In this document: one piece after another, positions 1 through 10,653 of the stretch | How positions within the stretch are numbered: the first letter of the stretch is position 1 | Layout of the letters: each line of letters opens with the position of its first letter | Virus record (IMG/VR): IMGVR_UViG_3300006920_000057 | Coordinates: 1 to 51,918 of that record | DNA: 51,918 bases | Strand: one strand, 5' to 3' | Origin: a virus | Made by a program: the position numbers and the translations under genes | The notes under the pieces: generated by a model | Seen by the model: the letters and a program-made list of their open reading frames with translations, nothing else | Database searches by the model: none | Told to the model about the DNA's origin: nothing

Positions 1-4
1 AGAG

Positions 5-3000
5 ATGATAGTAAGAAGTCTCGAGAAAGCCGGGCAAGAACGGTATGACGCTCTGCAGGGAGACGGCAAGTTTAACAAGGTCATTAACAACTTACTGTAC
101 GCAATCAAACAATTCCTACGTAGAGTTTTTGGCAAGGCAGTTGCTGTTTCTTCCCTCTCTCCTAATACTACTATTAATGAACTTGCGGATATGCTTTCTA
201 GTGGTAGAGAATTTACCCTCGACACTGCTCAGATTTCACAGTCTGATGTGGTAGCCTATGTAAGAAACCAAGAGCAGTATGTCAAAGATGTTCAGAACAT
301 CAACAGCAAAGAAATCCAATCCCTAATCAACCGCGTCTACGACATCTCCTCCAAACACATTAACACTCTTAGGAGTCGTGAGGAGTATGATGAGTTGGCT
401 GAGATCTTACTTGATGAGTATGATACTGGTGAACTCCAAGAACTGAAGAGTAGAGTTAGTGAATTCCAGACTATGGTTGCTAACGTTGCTGAGGAGACTC
501 AACAGGATATGGAATATCAGAAGCAACGTGCTACAGCATTTGTGGATACAATGTTCAGACTTGAGACTGTAATGGAAAAGACTCTTGCTCACATGCAAGA
601 TATTGTCCAGGATAAAGATGGTGAAGATACTATTGGTAATATGAAAAAGGCTCACTACTATGACTACCTTGTCAAGTATTGGGAAACTATGGTTGATGAA
701 ATGAACAACGCCATGGATGATCCTAAGAACAATATTCCAAACAACTCTCCCCTAGCACAGCTATCTAGTAATATTACCAGAACAATTTCTAGGATTAAAG
801 CTTTGACTAATGAGATGTATGCGGACGGAGCCAGGGATACTCTCTACGACCAATTAGCACCTATGGGTGAAAGTCTTAAGAATAGATACGACACCATGCT
901 CAAGAACATGATTGAGAAAGGTGCCCCGGCTAAAAAGATTGACAGACTGCACAAGCAATACTATGGTGTAACTAGAGCAGAGCAAAAGCGTATGAAAGAA
1001 CTTCAGGCGGTCCGTGCTAGTTTAACACAAGCTGAAACGGTACAGCTTAGAAACTTGGAACGATCGGCGGCTAAAGGTGTTGCTATTACTCCAGAGAAGA
1101 TTGAGGCTTTACTTAAAGGTGAAATGGGAGACGCTAACTTCTTCAACTCATATCTTGAAGGTTACTTGTATAATACAGATCCTGTTGTAGGTGGTCTTGC
1201 ACTATTTGTAAAGAACGCCATGAATGAGGTGATGGTTAGAGCTCAGGCTAAGTACACTGACTTCTCCGAAGATTTAAAAGAATCACTTGATAAAGCAGGC
1301 ATTAACTTTTCCAGACAAGGTGAACTGGGAGAGAAGGTAGGTTTTGTTGATACTGTTACAACACGTAACAAAGAGACCGGCGAACTTGAAGAGAAGAAAG
1401 TATGGACCCTGCTTAATCCTTTCCAGGGACATAGAGCTGATTTCGACAAACATAAGGATGCTGTCGATCAAGCACAGCTTACACACATTAGACAAGGGAC
1501 TGATGAGTCTAAAGCAGCATTGGTTAATGCTATTGCTGATAGACAAAAGTTCATGAGAGATTATTTCCACCAGCCTTATGTTGCTGAGTACTATGAACGT
1601 CAGTCTTTATTTGAAAAGGATGACGTTGGTAAAGAGGCCTTGTACAGACGTATAAATTTATTCGAGCGTATCCGTGCATTGAATGAGACTGCAGTTGACC
1701 AATCAGATTATCTTGAGATTGATGACGAGTTGGATCTTCTTTGGAGAGAATACCGTCAAATGCATTCCCAGTATAACTTGGATGGTTCACGTAAAACAGG
1801 TACGGAGTTAGCTATTGCTAATCGATTAACTGATTACAGAGATGAGTCTCGTGACTACTATGAGTGGAAGCAGCGTAAGAATGCTTTTGAGAATGATTAC
1901 TTTATGTATGAGCAGGAATTGGCTGACAAAGGAATGACTGCAGGTACACCAGAATATGAAGCATTAATGAAAGAATGGCTTAAGCGTAACACTCGTGTTG
2001 CGGTTAAGGATGAATACTACCAGGAACGTGGTAGAATAATTGATCGTATCCAGGAGATTCTAAGCAGGCTTCCAGACCAAGACCGAAAAGACTTAGACCA
2101 AACTGCATTATGGGAACAGATCCATGATTTGGCTGCAGGCTTCAGAGATGAAAGTGGTCAACCGGATGCATCTCAATTAAGTGAAGGTTCTATTGCTGAG
2201 ATAAAAAGACTTGAGGAAGAACTTATTGAGAAGCGTAAAGACTATGTTTCTCGTAGCGGACTTTCTCCTAATCAGCAATCAAGACTGAGTGAGCTCCACC
2301 AGAAGAAAGCTGATTCAGGACTTACTCCAGACGAGAAAACTGAGATGGCGGATCTCTATAACTTGAGAAGCCAATATGGTTTGACTCAATGGGAAAGCGT
2401 TGAGCTTGATACTTTGTATGAGGAGCTATCAGAACTTTCTAAGAGAGATGCTACTGACTACTATGCTGACATCATGAACAACTGGTTGACTAAACTCAAC
2501 ACAGATAAATTATTCCTGGAGACGGGCGCGAGAACAATCACTAAAGAAGGTGCAAACAAGATTCTTGAACCTGCTGTATTGAATGATCTTCTACAACAGG
2601 ATGCGGAATTTGCTGAATGGTTTAGAGCTAATCACATAAGAAAAGAGTTCTATAACAAGGACACCGGAAACAGAGAAGTTAAATGGGAAAGAGTTTACAT
2701 CTGGAGTGTGGTTAAACCTTCTAGTGAAACATTCATGGAAAAGTACGACATCAAGGATAAGCAAGGGAGAGTTGTAAGAACAGTTCCTGGATTACCTAAC
2801 ATGAAGTATTACAAACGTGTTGTAAAAGATGAGTTCAGTAACACAAAAATTGTTGGTGTAACTGTAGACAATAAAGGTCAGTGGCTTCCTAAAACAATGG
2901 ATCAAGGTGCTGCAGATGACAGGTACCAGAATAAAAAGTACTACGAGATGCAACAGAAAGAGCCAGCTCTTTTTGAAGTTCTTGAGAAGCTTACTAAACA

Positions 3001-5005
3001 CCACCTGAAAAATCAGGAGGGCCTTTCACATAATAGTAAGTTGTACCTTGACTTTCCTAGATTTAGAAAAGAGAGTTTGGAAGTACTCCAGACAAAAAAT
3101 ATTAAGGAGCGAGCTGGTGAAAAAATGAACGCGTTGACCATTTGGGCACAGCGTGTGAAAGAATTCTTCTATGGTGCCAAGGATGATGCTGAATCAGGAT
3201 TCAATGATAAAGATGACATGAACCTCGTGAGAGCGGATATGTTTGACAACGAAATCACCAGTGTTCCAATTCATGGTTTATATGACATTGATCTCCAGGA
3301 TGTATCTACGGATATCACACACACTATGATGAAGTACATGCTGTCAGGAGAACGTCAGAAACAACTTATTGAAATCTCTCCAGTAGCACGTGCAGTTCAG
3401 GCTGTAGTGAACGATCCAAAGAACGGTATCAAAGAGATGGACAAGATCAATAAATTCAATTTTGTTCACCGTGGTATAACTACATACCTTACAAAGAAAG
3501 GGAAAGGAGTTAGAGCGCAGGCGGTCAATAACTTTATTGAGAGAGAGTTTGAGGGGCAGAGGATGACAGGTTCTACCAAGGATGTGAAGTGGCTTAACAA
3601 TACAGCCAGTCTTCTATTCAAGAGAGCATCATTCTCATTCTTTGCATTGAACATTCCATCAGCATTGAAGAATAGTTATGGTGCAAAGTTCCAAGCTATG
3701 ATCGAGGCGTCCGGTGGACGGTATGTGAATCATGCTACTCTACAACAAGGTAACGCTTGGGCTTATGCTACAATGGGTGAACTATCTTTTGGTAAACAAC
3801 TTTACAAGAAAGGTGCTAAGAGTTTGCGTCAGCAGATTACAGAAATATATGATCCATCACAGGGTAGGTTTGAAGAAACTTTCGGTGAAGGTATGTCACG
3901 TACAATCAAGAAAGATATTGCATCTATGTCCTGGTTATACAATTTCCGTAAATGGGTTGAGCTTCAGGCTACTCTTCAGATTTTTGGTGGTATGATGTAT
4001 CATCAAAAGGTAAAACAGTTTGAAGGAACTCCTCAAGAGAAAGAGGTAACGCTAATGGACATCTGGGAATTACGTGATAATAAGATTCAGCTTAAGGAAG
4101 GTATAGATCCTAAGTATGGTATCACTTATGATGCTGAGGGTAATCAAATTGTAGGTTCTGAGTTTAAGAACTTCCGTAACGTAATGCATCAAAAGATGAA
4201 TGACTTACAAGGAGCATACGCTCAGTTTGATCAACCAGAAGCACAGCGTTACTTAGGATTCAGATTCATCTCATATTTGAGAAGATACTTCACAACTATG
4301 ACACTGAATAGATTTGGATTCTCTGGAGCATTGACAGATCCGCAACCAAGATTTAATCCTGGTACTGGTGAAGCTCAGATGGGATTCTATATTGAGTTTG
4401 CAAGATTCATGAAGGATACCTTACAATCTTTAGGAAGAAATGTTCAGTACATGACACCTGAAGAGAAACAAGCTGTAATGAAAATGGCTACGGAGGTAGG
4501 GATGTTAGTCGCGACTTCAATGCTAATGGGTCTACTGTTTGGATGGGATCCGGATGATGATGATAAATTTGTTAAGCTTAGAGATAAGTCTGGAGCACTT
4601 CCATTCCCTATGACTACAAAAGATCCAGATAGAGATTTCAAATTATGGGGCTTCTTAGAGAACCATGCTTTACACTTGTTAATGAATATCCGTGCAGAGA
4701 ATGAACAGTTCCTTCCTTTCCCAGGATTAGGACTGGATGACTACACTGCAATGCTTGACATAAAGTCTATTGCATTTGGACCAACAATGGAGACCTACAG
4801 TCAATTGTTTGGTGACATCGTTGACATTGCTCAGGGTAATGAAAGTGCATATTATAAAAGAACAGTCGGGCCATACAAATGGCAACAGCAAGGAGGCTCT
4901 AAATTCTGGGCTCACCTTGGAAGAACCGTTGGTTTAACAGGATCCAGTTTAGATCCAGCAAAAGCAATCAAAGGCTTCCAATCTGTACAAGCCCGTGCAA
5001 GGTAA
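5..5005 (+). CDS. Giant virion-associated protein (possibly 5'-partial)
   Basis: Open frame of 1666 codons, the only large gene on the + strand here. The first two thirds are highly charged and rich in Glu, Lys and Asp, with long predicted helical stretches (about residues 90-360 and 560-830). A hydrophobic segment lies near residues 1490-1515, just before an Asp cluster (WDPDDDD). I recognise no enzyme motif. Size, helical composition and orientation opposite to the replication genes fit a large structural or ejected virion protein; this is inference. The window begins 4 bases before the first ATG, so the true start may lie upstream. It ends in TAA before a bidirectional terminator and converges with the minus-strand block. 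Confidence 0.7.
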   Translation: MIVRSLEKAGQERYDALQGDGKFNKVINNLLYAIKQFLRRVFGKAVAVSSLSPNTTINELADMLSSGREFTLDTAQISQSDVVAYVRNQEQYVKDVQNINSKEIQSLINRVYDISSKHINTLRSREEYDELAEILLDEYDTGELQELKSRVSEFQTMVANVAEETQQDMEYQKQRATAFVDTMFRLETVMEKTLAHMQDIVQDKDGEDTIGNMKKAHYYDYLVKYWETMVDEMNNAMDDPKNNIPNNSPLAQLSSNITRTISRIKALTNEMYADGARDTLYDQLAPMGESLKNRYDTMLKNMIEKGAPAKKIDRLHKQYYGVTRAEQKRMKELQAVRASLTQAETVQLRNLERSAAKGVAITPEKIEALLKGEMGDANFFNSYLEGYLYNTDPVVGGLALFVKNAMNEVMVRAQAKYTDFSEDLKESLDKAGINFSRQGELGEKVGFVDTVTTRNKETGELEEKKVWTLLNPFQGHRADFDKHKDAVDQAQLTHIRQGTDESKAALVNAIADRQKFMRDYFHQPYVAEYYERQSLFEKDDVGKEALYRRINLFERIRALNETAVDQSDYLEIDDELDLLWREYRQMHSQYNLDGSRKTGTELAIANRLTDYRDESRDYYEWKQRKNAFENDYFMYEQELADKGMTAGTPEYEALMKEWLKRNTRVAVKDEYYQERGRIIDRIQEILSRLPDQDRKDLDQTALWEQIHDLAAGFRDESGQPDASQLSEGSIAEIKRLEEELIEKRKDYVSRSGLSPNQQSRLSELHQKKADSGLTPDEKTEMADLYNLRSQYGLTQWESVELDTLYEELSELSKRDATDYYADIMNNWLTKLNTDKLFLETGARTITKEGANKILEPAVLNDLLQQDAEFAEWFRANHIRKEFYNKDTGNREVKWERVYIWSVVKPSSETFMEKYDIKDKQGRVVRTVPGLPNMKYYKRVVKDEFSNTKIVGVTVDNKGQWLPKTMDQGAADDRYQNKKYYEMQQKEPALFEVLEKLTKHHLKNQEGLSHNSKLYLDFPRFRKESLEVLQTKNIKERAGEKMNALTIWAQRVKEFFYGAKDDAESGFNDKDDMNLVRADMFDNEITSVPIHGLYDIDLQDVSTDITHTMMKYMLSGERQKQLIEISPVARAVQAVVNDPKNGIKEMDKINKFNFVHRGITTYLTKKGKGVRAQAVNNFIEREFEGQRMTGSTKDVKWLNNTASLLFKRASFSFFALNIPSALKNSYGAKFQAMIEASGGRYVNHATLQQGNAWAYATMGELSFGKQLYKKGAKSLRQQITEIYDPSQGRFEETFGEGMSRTIKKDIASMSWLYNFRKWVELQATLQIFGGMMYHQKVKQFEGTPQEKEVTLMDIWELRDNKIQLKEGIDPKYGITYDAEGNQIVGSEFKNFRNVMHQKMNDLQGAYAQFDQPEAQRYLGFRFISYLRRYFTTMTLNRFGFSGALTDPQPRFNPGTGEAQMGFYIEFARFMKDTLQSLGRNVQYMTPEEKQAVMKMATEVGMLVATSMLMGLLFGWDPDDDDKFVKLRDKSGALPFPMTTKDPDRDFKLWGFLENHALHLLMNIRAENEQFLPFPGLGLDDYTAMLDIKSIAFGPTMETYSQLFGDIVDIAQGNESAYYKRTVGPYKWQQQGGSKFWAHLGRTVGLTGSSLDPAKAIKGFQSVQARAR

Positions 5006-5053
5006 TAATGAATGACGCAACTTTTGGGAATAGTAGTGCGGCAGCGCAAAAAA

Positions 5054-5085
5054 AAAGGGAGCTTAACGGCTCCCTTTGTGTTTTT
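5054..5085. terminator. Bidirectional intrinsic terminator
   Basis: A perfect 9-bp hairpin (AAAGGGAGC, loop TTAACG, GCTCCCTTT) has an A run before it and a T-rich run after it, so it can stop transcription from both sides. It sits between the convergent genes ending at 5005 (+) and 5109 (-). Confidence 0.85.
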
Positions 5086-5108
5086 AGTATTTAGTTTTTT
5101 GAATTGAT

Positions 5109-5744
5109 TTAAGAGCCTTTTCGTCCACCTCTTCGAGATCTGCGAGATCTACCTTTAGCTTCTTGCTTGAATCGGGGTGGCTGGAAATGAGCACCCATGG
5201 ATTGCTTGGGTTTGAATAAACTATTTGTACTGGCTTTCCTTTGTGGCTTGCGTTGCTTTTTAGGTTTGGGTTTGTAGTATGTTTCATTGCTTATGTCTTT
5301 TAAAAATTGAGGTAATAATTGAGTTATAACTTTGGTTGGGTTGTAGACTTGAACATTTGCTTTTGACATCTGAGACCATAAGCCTGCAGCGCTGCTTCCA
5401 ACGCCTAGGATTTTCTGTTCTATTAACAGAGGGTCTACTGTGACAGTTGCATCTGGTGTTATTATTCTAGTTGTTATTACAGTATAGCTGTCAAAGAAAT
5501 CTTCAACTTCTTCTACACTGTCAACTATTAAAGATTGGTTTGCGGGTGTCTTTAATGTGTCCCCAGAAACGCAACTTGATTCTTCTACAAATATTTTGAT
5601 ATCACTGAAATCCGCACCATTACCTGTTACATAGGGTGGTATAAGTCTTAGTATACCAAAAATAGGATCAATACCCATTGCAAATCTTTGCGCAGCGATA
5701 CTGGCTCCCACCTGGCGTGCTTTTATTAAGACTATATCTTTCAT
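5109..5744 (-). CDS. Hypothetical protein with basic C-terminal tail
   Basis: 211 residues. The N-terminal two thirds look globular and the last 60 residues are rich in Lys, Arg, Gln and Ser, ending in an RSRRSRRGGRKG-type tail that would bind nucleic acid. Its start ATG overlaps the stop of the upstream gene by 4 bp (ATGA), so the two are translationally coupled. It is the last gene of the long minus-strand block. Function unknown; a DNA- or RNA-binding or virion role is possible. Confidence 0.75.
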   Translation of the reverse strand: MKDIVLIKARQVGASIAAQRFAMGIDPIFGILRLIPPYVTGNGADFSDIKIFVEESSCVSGDTLKTPANQSLIVDSVEEVEDFFDSYTVITTRIITPDATVTVDPLLIEQKILGVGSSAAGLWSQMSKANVQVYNPTKVITQLLPQFLKDISNETYYKPKPKKQRKPQRKASTNSLFKPKQSMGAHFQPPRFKQEAKGRSRRSRRGGRKGS

Positions 5745-6058
5745 TCAATGAAATCAATTGAGCCGTCTTCTAGCATTTGACCAAGCATGATGATACGCGT
5801 AGGATCCGTAGTAGCCATCTGCTTGGAGATAGCTTCAATGCCACCTTGGATCATACGCATAATTTCTTCATCAACTTTATACATCTTGGTGATTTCATTG
5901 TCCATCACCTTGAGTATTTCTTTTTCAAGTCTTGTTACTAATTGCTTGAGACTTTGCTTATAAAAGGGTGTGTCTTGTAACTCATCCATACACTCAAGTA
6001 AAACTTGAGCTGAGGCTAAGCACATTACAGCCGTTAAGTGTTTTTTATCTGCTTTCAT
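5741..6058 (-). CDS. Hypothetical small helical protein
   Basis: 105 residues, predicted almost wholly helical, with Met- and Lys-rich amphipathic segments. ATG at 6058. A TATATTTG box lies 7 bases upstream of the start, so this gene and the next (5109-5744) could form their own transcription unit. No family recognised. Confidence 0.7.
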   Translation of the reverse strand: MKADKKHLTAVMCLASAQVLLECMDELQDTPFYKQSLKQLVTRLEKEILKVMDNEITKMYKVDEEIMRMIQGGIEAISKQMATTDPTRIIMLGQMLEDGSIDFIE

Positions 6059-6065
6059 TCTTTTT

Positions 6066-6073
6066 CAAATATA
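6066..6073 (-). promoter_or_regulatory. Bacteroidota-type -7 box (TATATTTG)
   Basis: On the minus strand TATATTTG matches the TAnnTTTG -7 consensus of the Bacteroidota primary sigma factor. It lies just upstream of the ATG at 6058, after the stop of 6089-6673. No clear TTG is visible at the -33 position, so this is a moderate call. Confidence 0.45.
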
Positions 6074-6088
6074 CGGAATTCATAAAGC

Positions 6089-6673
6089 TTACAGGTCTCC
6101 AAGATCTTTTATGTTATCTTCATCAACGTGATCAAGAATTCCATTGGTCTTGTGGTCATCTCCATAAAAGCCCCAACAAGAGTCTGTCTCATCTCCGTCT
6201 TCATCTTTGATAACGAAGCCATAGACATCACCTGATACATACTGGTCCATAGTTGCAACTTCACTCCTCAAAGAATTTTCCAAACGCTCTACGAACTCTG
6301 TCCAACTCTCATCATTGTTTATTGTAACTCCTATCTCATCAAGCTTCTTCTGCGTAGTAAAGATATAACCCACCTGTGATGAGTCCCATCCGCAACTGAA
6401 TCCTGTTGTGTTAATTGTAACACCGCTGTGATCATACATATAGATAGGCAGTACAGCAAGAGCTCCATGCTCTTTTCTAATACCAGCTTCCATTTCTTCC
6501 CAGGAGGCATAGTCATCAGTAGAGAAATTTACTTCATCTCCAAAACTATACCTGCTATGGAATACAGCCATGATTCCAAGGTTGTCCCACTCACGGGGGC
6601 TTTCCGGATTAGAATCATAGTGGATCTCAAGAACACTACCGTCCTTAAGATCCAATGATTTTACAGCTTCCAT
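6089..6673 (-). CDS. Conserved phage hypothetical protein (WDNLG motif)
   Basis: 194 acidic residues. The N-terminus carries an HYDSNPESPREWDNLG block followed by a HSRYSFGD stretch, a pattern I recall from many phage and plasmid proteins of unknown function. A later segment (YGFVIKDEDGDETDSCWGFYG) fits the same family. The stop of 6673-8580 abuts its ATG. No catalytic motif is evident. Confidence 0.75.
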   Translation of the reverse strand: MEAVKSLDLKDGSVLEIHYDSNPESPREWDNLGIMAVFHSRYSFGDEVNFSTDDYASWEEMEAGIRKEHGALAVLPIYMYDHSGVTINTTGFSCGWDSSQVGYIFTTQKKLDEIGVTINNDESWTEFVERLENSLRSEVATMDQYVSGDVYGFVIKDEDGDETDSCWGFYGDDHKTNGILDHVDEDNIKDLGDL

Positions 6674-8580
6674 TAGATGCCTACTTGTCTATCGATTTCA
6701 CTTTGTAGTAGAACAACTACCTCACCAGTCTTGAGTGTAACATTGTACTGCCCGTCCTCCAGTTTGTAATCATACTCCTGCATAGTTCCGTACAGGTCAA
6801 ATATCTCTTGCGAGATAGCAGTCCTGATTGGATCATCCAACTTCTCCATGATCTCTTCAGCTTTGAGCATTTCTGCTTCTTCGACTGCTGCGTCAGGTTC
6901 CATTACTTCAGGCTCACCTTCAATAGCAGCAACTCTTTCAGTATATTCTACATCAGATTCTACCACAGGTTTAATTACACCAGCCTTCTCTAACTTTTCC
7001 CAGTCCTGATCTTCTTCGAGATCCAGGTCCACACCTGCAGCTTCAGCAATTTCTGGAGCATGTTCAGGGTATGTTTCTAACGCCTCATCAACAGACATTA
7101 CCTTTGTCTCAGTAATTGAGTCAGGTATATGGCTTAAAGGAAGTGGGTCAGTACTTTTAAAAGGTGAGACCATAGCTTCCGCCAATCTTTCTTCAGCATT
7201 TCCGATAGGCTTCATTCCGTCAACATCTCCGTCAATAATGGCTTTAGCCATAGTCTTACCTTCAGGTGCGATGTTTTCAGGATTCTTTGCGTGTATAGCA
7301 GCTTTCTCCGGGCTCTCCTCAACAACAGGTATTGATTTCAAGACAAACGAGTCTCCCTCAACATCTATTACCTCAATTGGATAACCCTCCAACTCGATGA
7401 TGGCTCCTATCTCTACATCCGGATAAAGGCCGAACACATCTTGCTGCGGGATAAGCATTAAGTCATCAGCTCCTAAGACCTGCTCCTCATCTACTTTTCC
7501 TTCAGCTTCATTTATACGGTCCTTCATTTCCTCGACCACGAAGTCAACTTCTTCAGTTGAGTACTCACCAACCATGTCCGACAGATCAACTGTAGGTTCT
7601 GGAGTAACAGCTTCTTCCTGTATATCTTCAGGTGTAACTGCGGCGATGTATCCAGGAAGAACTACAGCTTTTGATTTCTCTGTAACTACTTCCATCTGAG
7701 CGGGCTCAACGTGAGAGATGTTCTCTGCTCCAGTTTCTTCCACAGCTTCAGCTTGCTTTGCCAAATCCAATTGATTTGGATTTGACTGAGGCTCTGCATG
7801 ATCCGTGACTTTTTCTGTTTCAGGTGTTTCTACATCATCCGTTGTCTGCTCCTCATCAAACTCTGACAGGTTGTACTCCGTCAGTAAATGGAAGTGGACT
7901 ACCTTTTGTTGATCCATCCATGTACGCGGATGAGATTTGTCTAAAGCGACTAAGATGTGATTGTACAAAGTCCAAAGAGAATCAGGTGCCGTAGTGTAAT
8001 TGAAACTAGGCTTTTTGAATTCTCTCTTAATGATACCCATCTGTTCACCAGTAAGGATACCATACTCCATATACAAAACACCCAACAGCTCTGCGAACTG
8101 ACGCTCGGTAAGCGTGATGTTTTTCATTGCTTCTTTATCGGCAACCAGCTGCGTGAAATACGCTTCTGCATTGTCAATTTGTTCTTGTATTGTTTCAGCT
8201 ACTTCATCATCAGCGGTCCCAGTATGTTTACGTCCATAAGACATAATGTTACCAGAGATAACTGACATCTCATTAGCATGAATAAAACCACCAATTGCAC
8301 ACTTAAATCTCATGGACTTATCGTATGAATTAGCAAAGGCAAACATCATCCCCATGTCCGGATCATCTCCGTGTTGGATTTTGAATAAGCCTTGAGCTAC
8401 CTGTGCTCCTGAGTTGCACTTGTAAACTTCATCTACAACTTGAAAGCCCGCCGCATGGAGAGCCTTCATTGTGTTATTAATAATTGAACCGTGACTGATC
8501 ACGGTATAGGTTTCTGTTGCCATAGGCAACGCTGCGTCTACTAGAATGTTTCTAGCGACGGTTCCTGCTCTTGTAGCCAT
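6673..8580 (-). CDS. DUF932-like phage protein with acidic repeat-rich tail
   Basis: 635 residues in three parts. Residues 1-240 form a globular domain (for example MRFKCAIGGFIHANEMS and a conserved Asn/His pattern) resembling the phage/plasmid DUF932 family. Residues about 245-520 are Glu/Pro/Val/Ala-rich, low complexity and strongly acidic. The last 100 residues return to an ordered pattern. It is followed directly by PolB upstream in the same operon, suggesting a role near replication, but its biochemistry is unknown. The DUF932 assignment is from pattern memory. Confidence 0.65.
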   Translation of the reverse strand: MATRAGTVARNILVDAALPMATETYTVISHGSIINNTMKALHAAGFQVVDEVYKCNSGAQVAQGLFKIQHGDDPDMGMMFAFANSYDKSMRFKCAIGGFIHANEMSVISGNIMSYGRKHTGTADDEVAETIQEQIDNAEAYFTQLVADKEAMKNITLTERQFAELLGVLYMEYGILTGEQMGIIKREFKKPSFNYTTAPDSLWTLYNHILVALDKSHPRTWMDQQKVVHFHLLTEYNLSEFDEEQTTDDVETPETEKVTDHAEPQSNPNQLDLAKQAEAVEETGAENISHVEPAQMEVVTEKSKAVVLPGYIAAVTPEDIQEEAVTPEPTVDLSDMVGEYSTEEVDFVVEEMKDRINEAEGKVDEEQVLGADDLMLIPQQDVFGLYPDVEIGAIIELEGYPIEVIDVEGDSFVLKSIPVVEESPEKAAIHAKNPENIAPEGKTMAKAIIDGDVDGMKPIGNAEERLAEAMVSPFKSTDPLPLSHIPDSITETKVMSVDEALETYPEHAPEIAEAAGVDLDLEEDQDWEKLEKAGVIKPVVESDVEYTERVAAIEGEPEVMEPDAAVEEAEMLKAEEIMEKLDDPIRTAISQEIFDLYGTMQEYDYKLEDGQYNVTLKTGEVVVLLQSEIDRQVGI

Positions 8581-8592
8581 AAATTTTAATTT

Positions 8593-10587
8593 TTAAAAAA
8601 GAGATATCTGATGCTCAAAGTCTTCAGGCGCAATACTTCTCAACTCCTTGAATATCCTTCTGAGATAGAACTGGTCATTGATACCATACTCCTCAAAAGG
8701 TTTTTCCTCATGTTTGTTGTAGACTGTTTGCAACCATATCCCGGATACCACATTGATTTCACGGGCATCAGATTTATTTACTTTAATGATTTTACTTCCC
8801 TTTTCGGAGACGTAATAACGAATTGTTTTCTGGATCTCTGTTTGTAACAGCTCTCCATTTTGTATTTCTTTCTCCATGAATTTCCAATCACCTCTTACCT
8901 TAACGCCTCCAGTGTAGTCAAATATGTTCCTGTTTTTAGGTAGGAATTCATTTGGATCTACACCATGTACGAAGTAGTTAAAGATTGCTTTAGGTATAAT
9001 CTGGAAACTTTTATTCTTGTGTAGTGCTAGATTATTAAATTCAAATCTGCCTTTGCATTTAGTTGGTGCATAATAGTATTTTCCGTCTTCTATTTTGAAT
9101 AGGTCGTCAGGATTTTCTTTCTGCTTTTTGTCCCACTTCTCTTTGGATAACTCACCGTACTCAAAGATGCCTATGTAATTATTGACATCCGGCACAACGA
9201 GCTTCTGATATTTATCATGTTCCAATACGAGCTTTGTCATATTCTCCCAGGTAGCACATATTTCCATGTACTTGTCTAGTTGGGATTCAGGGATCTTCAT
9301 CTCTACTCCGTCCGTGTTTGTCATAATAGGAACTGCTCCTGGAACGCCTTCAGCTAACATGGTATACAATAACATCAACGATAGCTGACCATTAATTGTA
9401 ATACGCATAGTAAACTCAGGGTCATACAGGAAGCTGTGCTTATCATTACTTAACCCATAGGTTGAGTTCAAGATAATCTTGTAAACATAATTACGCGGAT
9501 CCGATTTAGGTATCTTCAACCTTTCATCATAGAACCACTCATACAGATCACAAAATGCTTGTCGAGGCAGGTGAGCTGGTGCCCATCCATTTCTAATTGC
9601 CAGGTTAGGATAGAAGCTCTTCACATCTGACGACATGATGATCATACCATCTCCTGACTCATAGACACCTTTCTTAGCGCCGTGCACTCCACCCAAACCA
9701 AAGTCTGTTTTAACTCCTCTATAATTGATAGAGTATTTGAAACCACCTTTTGTTTGACCGGGTAAAATTACTTGCTCCTTGAACTTTTCCAACAGATCTT
9801 GAAAGACTTGTATGTCATTGAACTGGATGTACGGAAGTATTAAATCCTTCACCCTGATTTCTGAACGCCAAGTACGCATGTCCTTCAATTCCCATTTGTC
9901 TATCCCAGTCCTCTTAGAGAGGAAGTAGAGAAAGAGTTCTTTGGATATTTTTGGTTCAGAGGCACTGTACAATCTAATACCATAGGCATCAGTTAGTGTA
10001 CCTCTTAAGGCAATCAGCTTAGCAGACTTTTGCATAATCTGTTTAGTTGAGGCCACATCATTACGACCATAACGTGCAATCATCTGCAGGTCTTCTACGG
10101 TGCGTATGCTTGCGGTGTGATCGATTGGCATGTCTTGTACATTGTGCCAATCCATATTCACCTGGATCCATTTTAGAGATGAGGACTTTGCGGGATTATC
10201 CCAGTGGTTTAACCGGAACACATCTATTTGTTTTATGAAGAGTTTCCCCTCCGACCATTCTTGGAACTGTCTTTGATTTTGTCTCGAGATGCAATCCTGA
10301 GCTTTCTTATAGATAGCTTCTGCAACTTCTACAGCAGTCATCTGGAGCAGCTTCTTCATGTGCACCATGATGAACTGCGTAATCTGACCATCAAAGTTTA
10401 ATCCGTTGAACGAGATGTGCCATTCACCATTCTTCCTGTTCTGTTGCAGGAACTCATTAAATGCGGGCAGATCATTGCGTAAACGACAGACTGTAAAAAC
10501 TTTCACCTCATCCGTCTTGTAGTGTTCAAATACACCCAAGAAGCAATCAGAGAGTGTTTCATAATCCATCACCCAATGTGTCTGCAT
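8593..10587 (-). CDS. Family B DNA polymerase with 3'-5' exonuclease
   Basis: 664 residues, short for the family. Exonuclease motifs: Exo I at D8/E10 (DYET), Exo II near N61-D66 (FNGLNFD), Exo III at Y173-D177 (YGRND). Polymerase motifs: A at D321-Y326 (DVKSFYP), B at K370-G378 (KIILNSTYG), C around D426 (TNTDG, a variant of YxDTD). The order and spacing make this a proofreading replicative polymerase. It lies in the replication block with primase, helicase and Sak4 genes. Motif C has Asn where the first catalytic Asp usually sits, as in some phage polymerases. ATG at 10587. Confidence 0.95.
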   Translation of the reverse strand: MQTHWVMDYETLSDCFLGVFEHYKTDEVKVFTVCRLRNDLPAFNEFLQQNRKNGEWHISFNGLNFDGQITQFIMVHMKKLLQMTAVEVAEAIYKKAQDCISRQNQRQFQEWSEGKLFIKQIDVFRLNHWDNPAKSSSLKWIQVNMDWHNVQDMPIDHTASIRTVEDLQMIARYGRNDVASTKQIMQKSAKLIALRGTLTDAYGIRLYSASEPKISKELFLYFLSKRTGIDKWELKDMRTWRSEIRVKDLILPYIQFNDIQVFQDLLEKFKEQVILPGQTKGGFKYSINYRGVKTDFGLGGVHGAKKGVYESGDGMIIMSSDVKSFYPNLAIRNGWAPAHLPRQAFCDLYEWFYDERLKIPKSDPRNYVYKIILNSTYGLSNDKHSFLYDPEFTMRITINGQLSLMLLYTMLAEGVPGAVPIMTNTDGVEMKIPESQLDKYMEICATWENMTKLVLEHDKYQKLVVPDVNNYIGIFEYGELSKEKWDKKQKENPDDLFKIEDGKYYYAPTKCKGRFEFNNLALHKNKSFQIIPKAIFNYFVHGVDPNEFLPKNRNIFDYTGGVKVRGDWKFMEKEIQNGELLQTEIQKTIRYYVSEKGSKIIKVNKSDAREINVVSGIWLQTVYNKHEEKPFEEYGINDQFYLRRIFKELRSIAPEDFEHQISLF

Positions 10588-10605
10588 ATTATTAACTTAT
10601 TGCGA

Positions 10606-10632
10606 ACAAAAAAGGAGACACTAGGCCTCCTT
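10606..10632 (-). terminator. Intrinsic terminator after 10654-11166
   Basis: Hairpin with arms AAGGAG/CTCCTT (10612-10617 and 10627-10632), followed on the minus strand by a run of six T. It separates the gene at 10654-11166 from the polymerase operon downstream. Confidence 0.75.
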
Positions 10633-10653
10633 CACTGTTCAATTTATAATTGA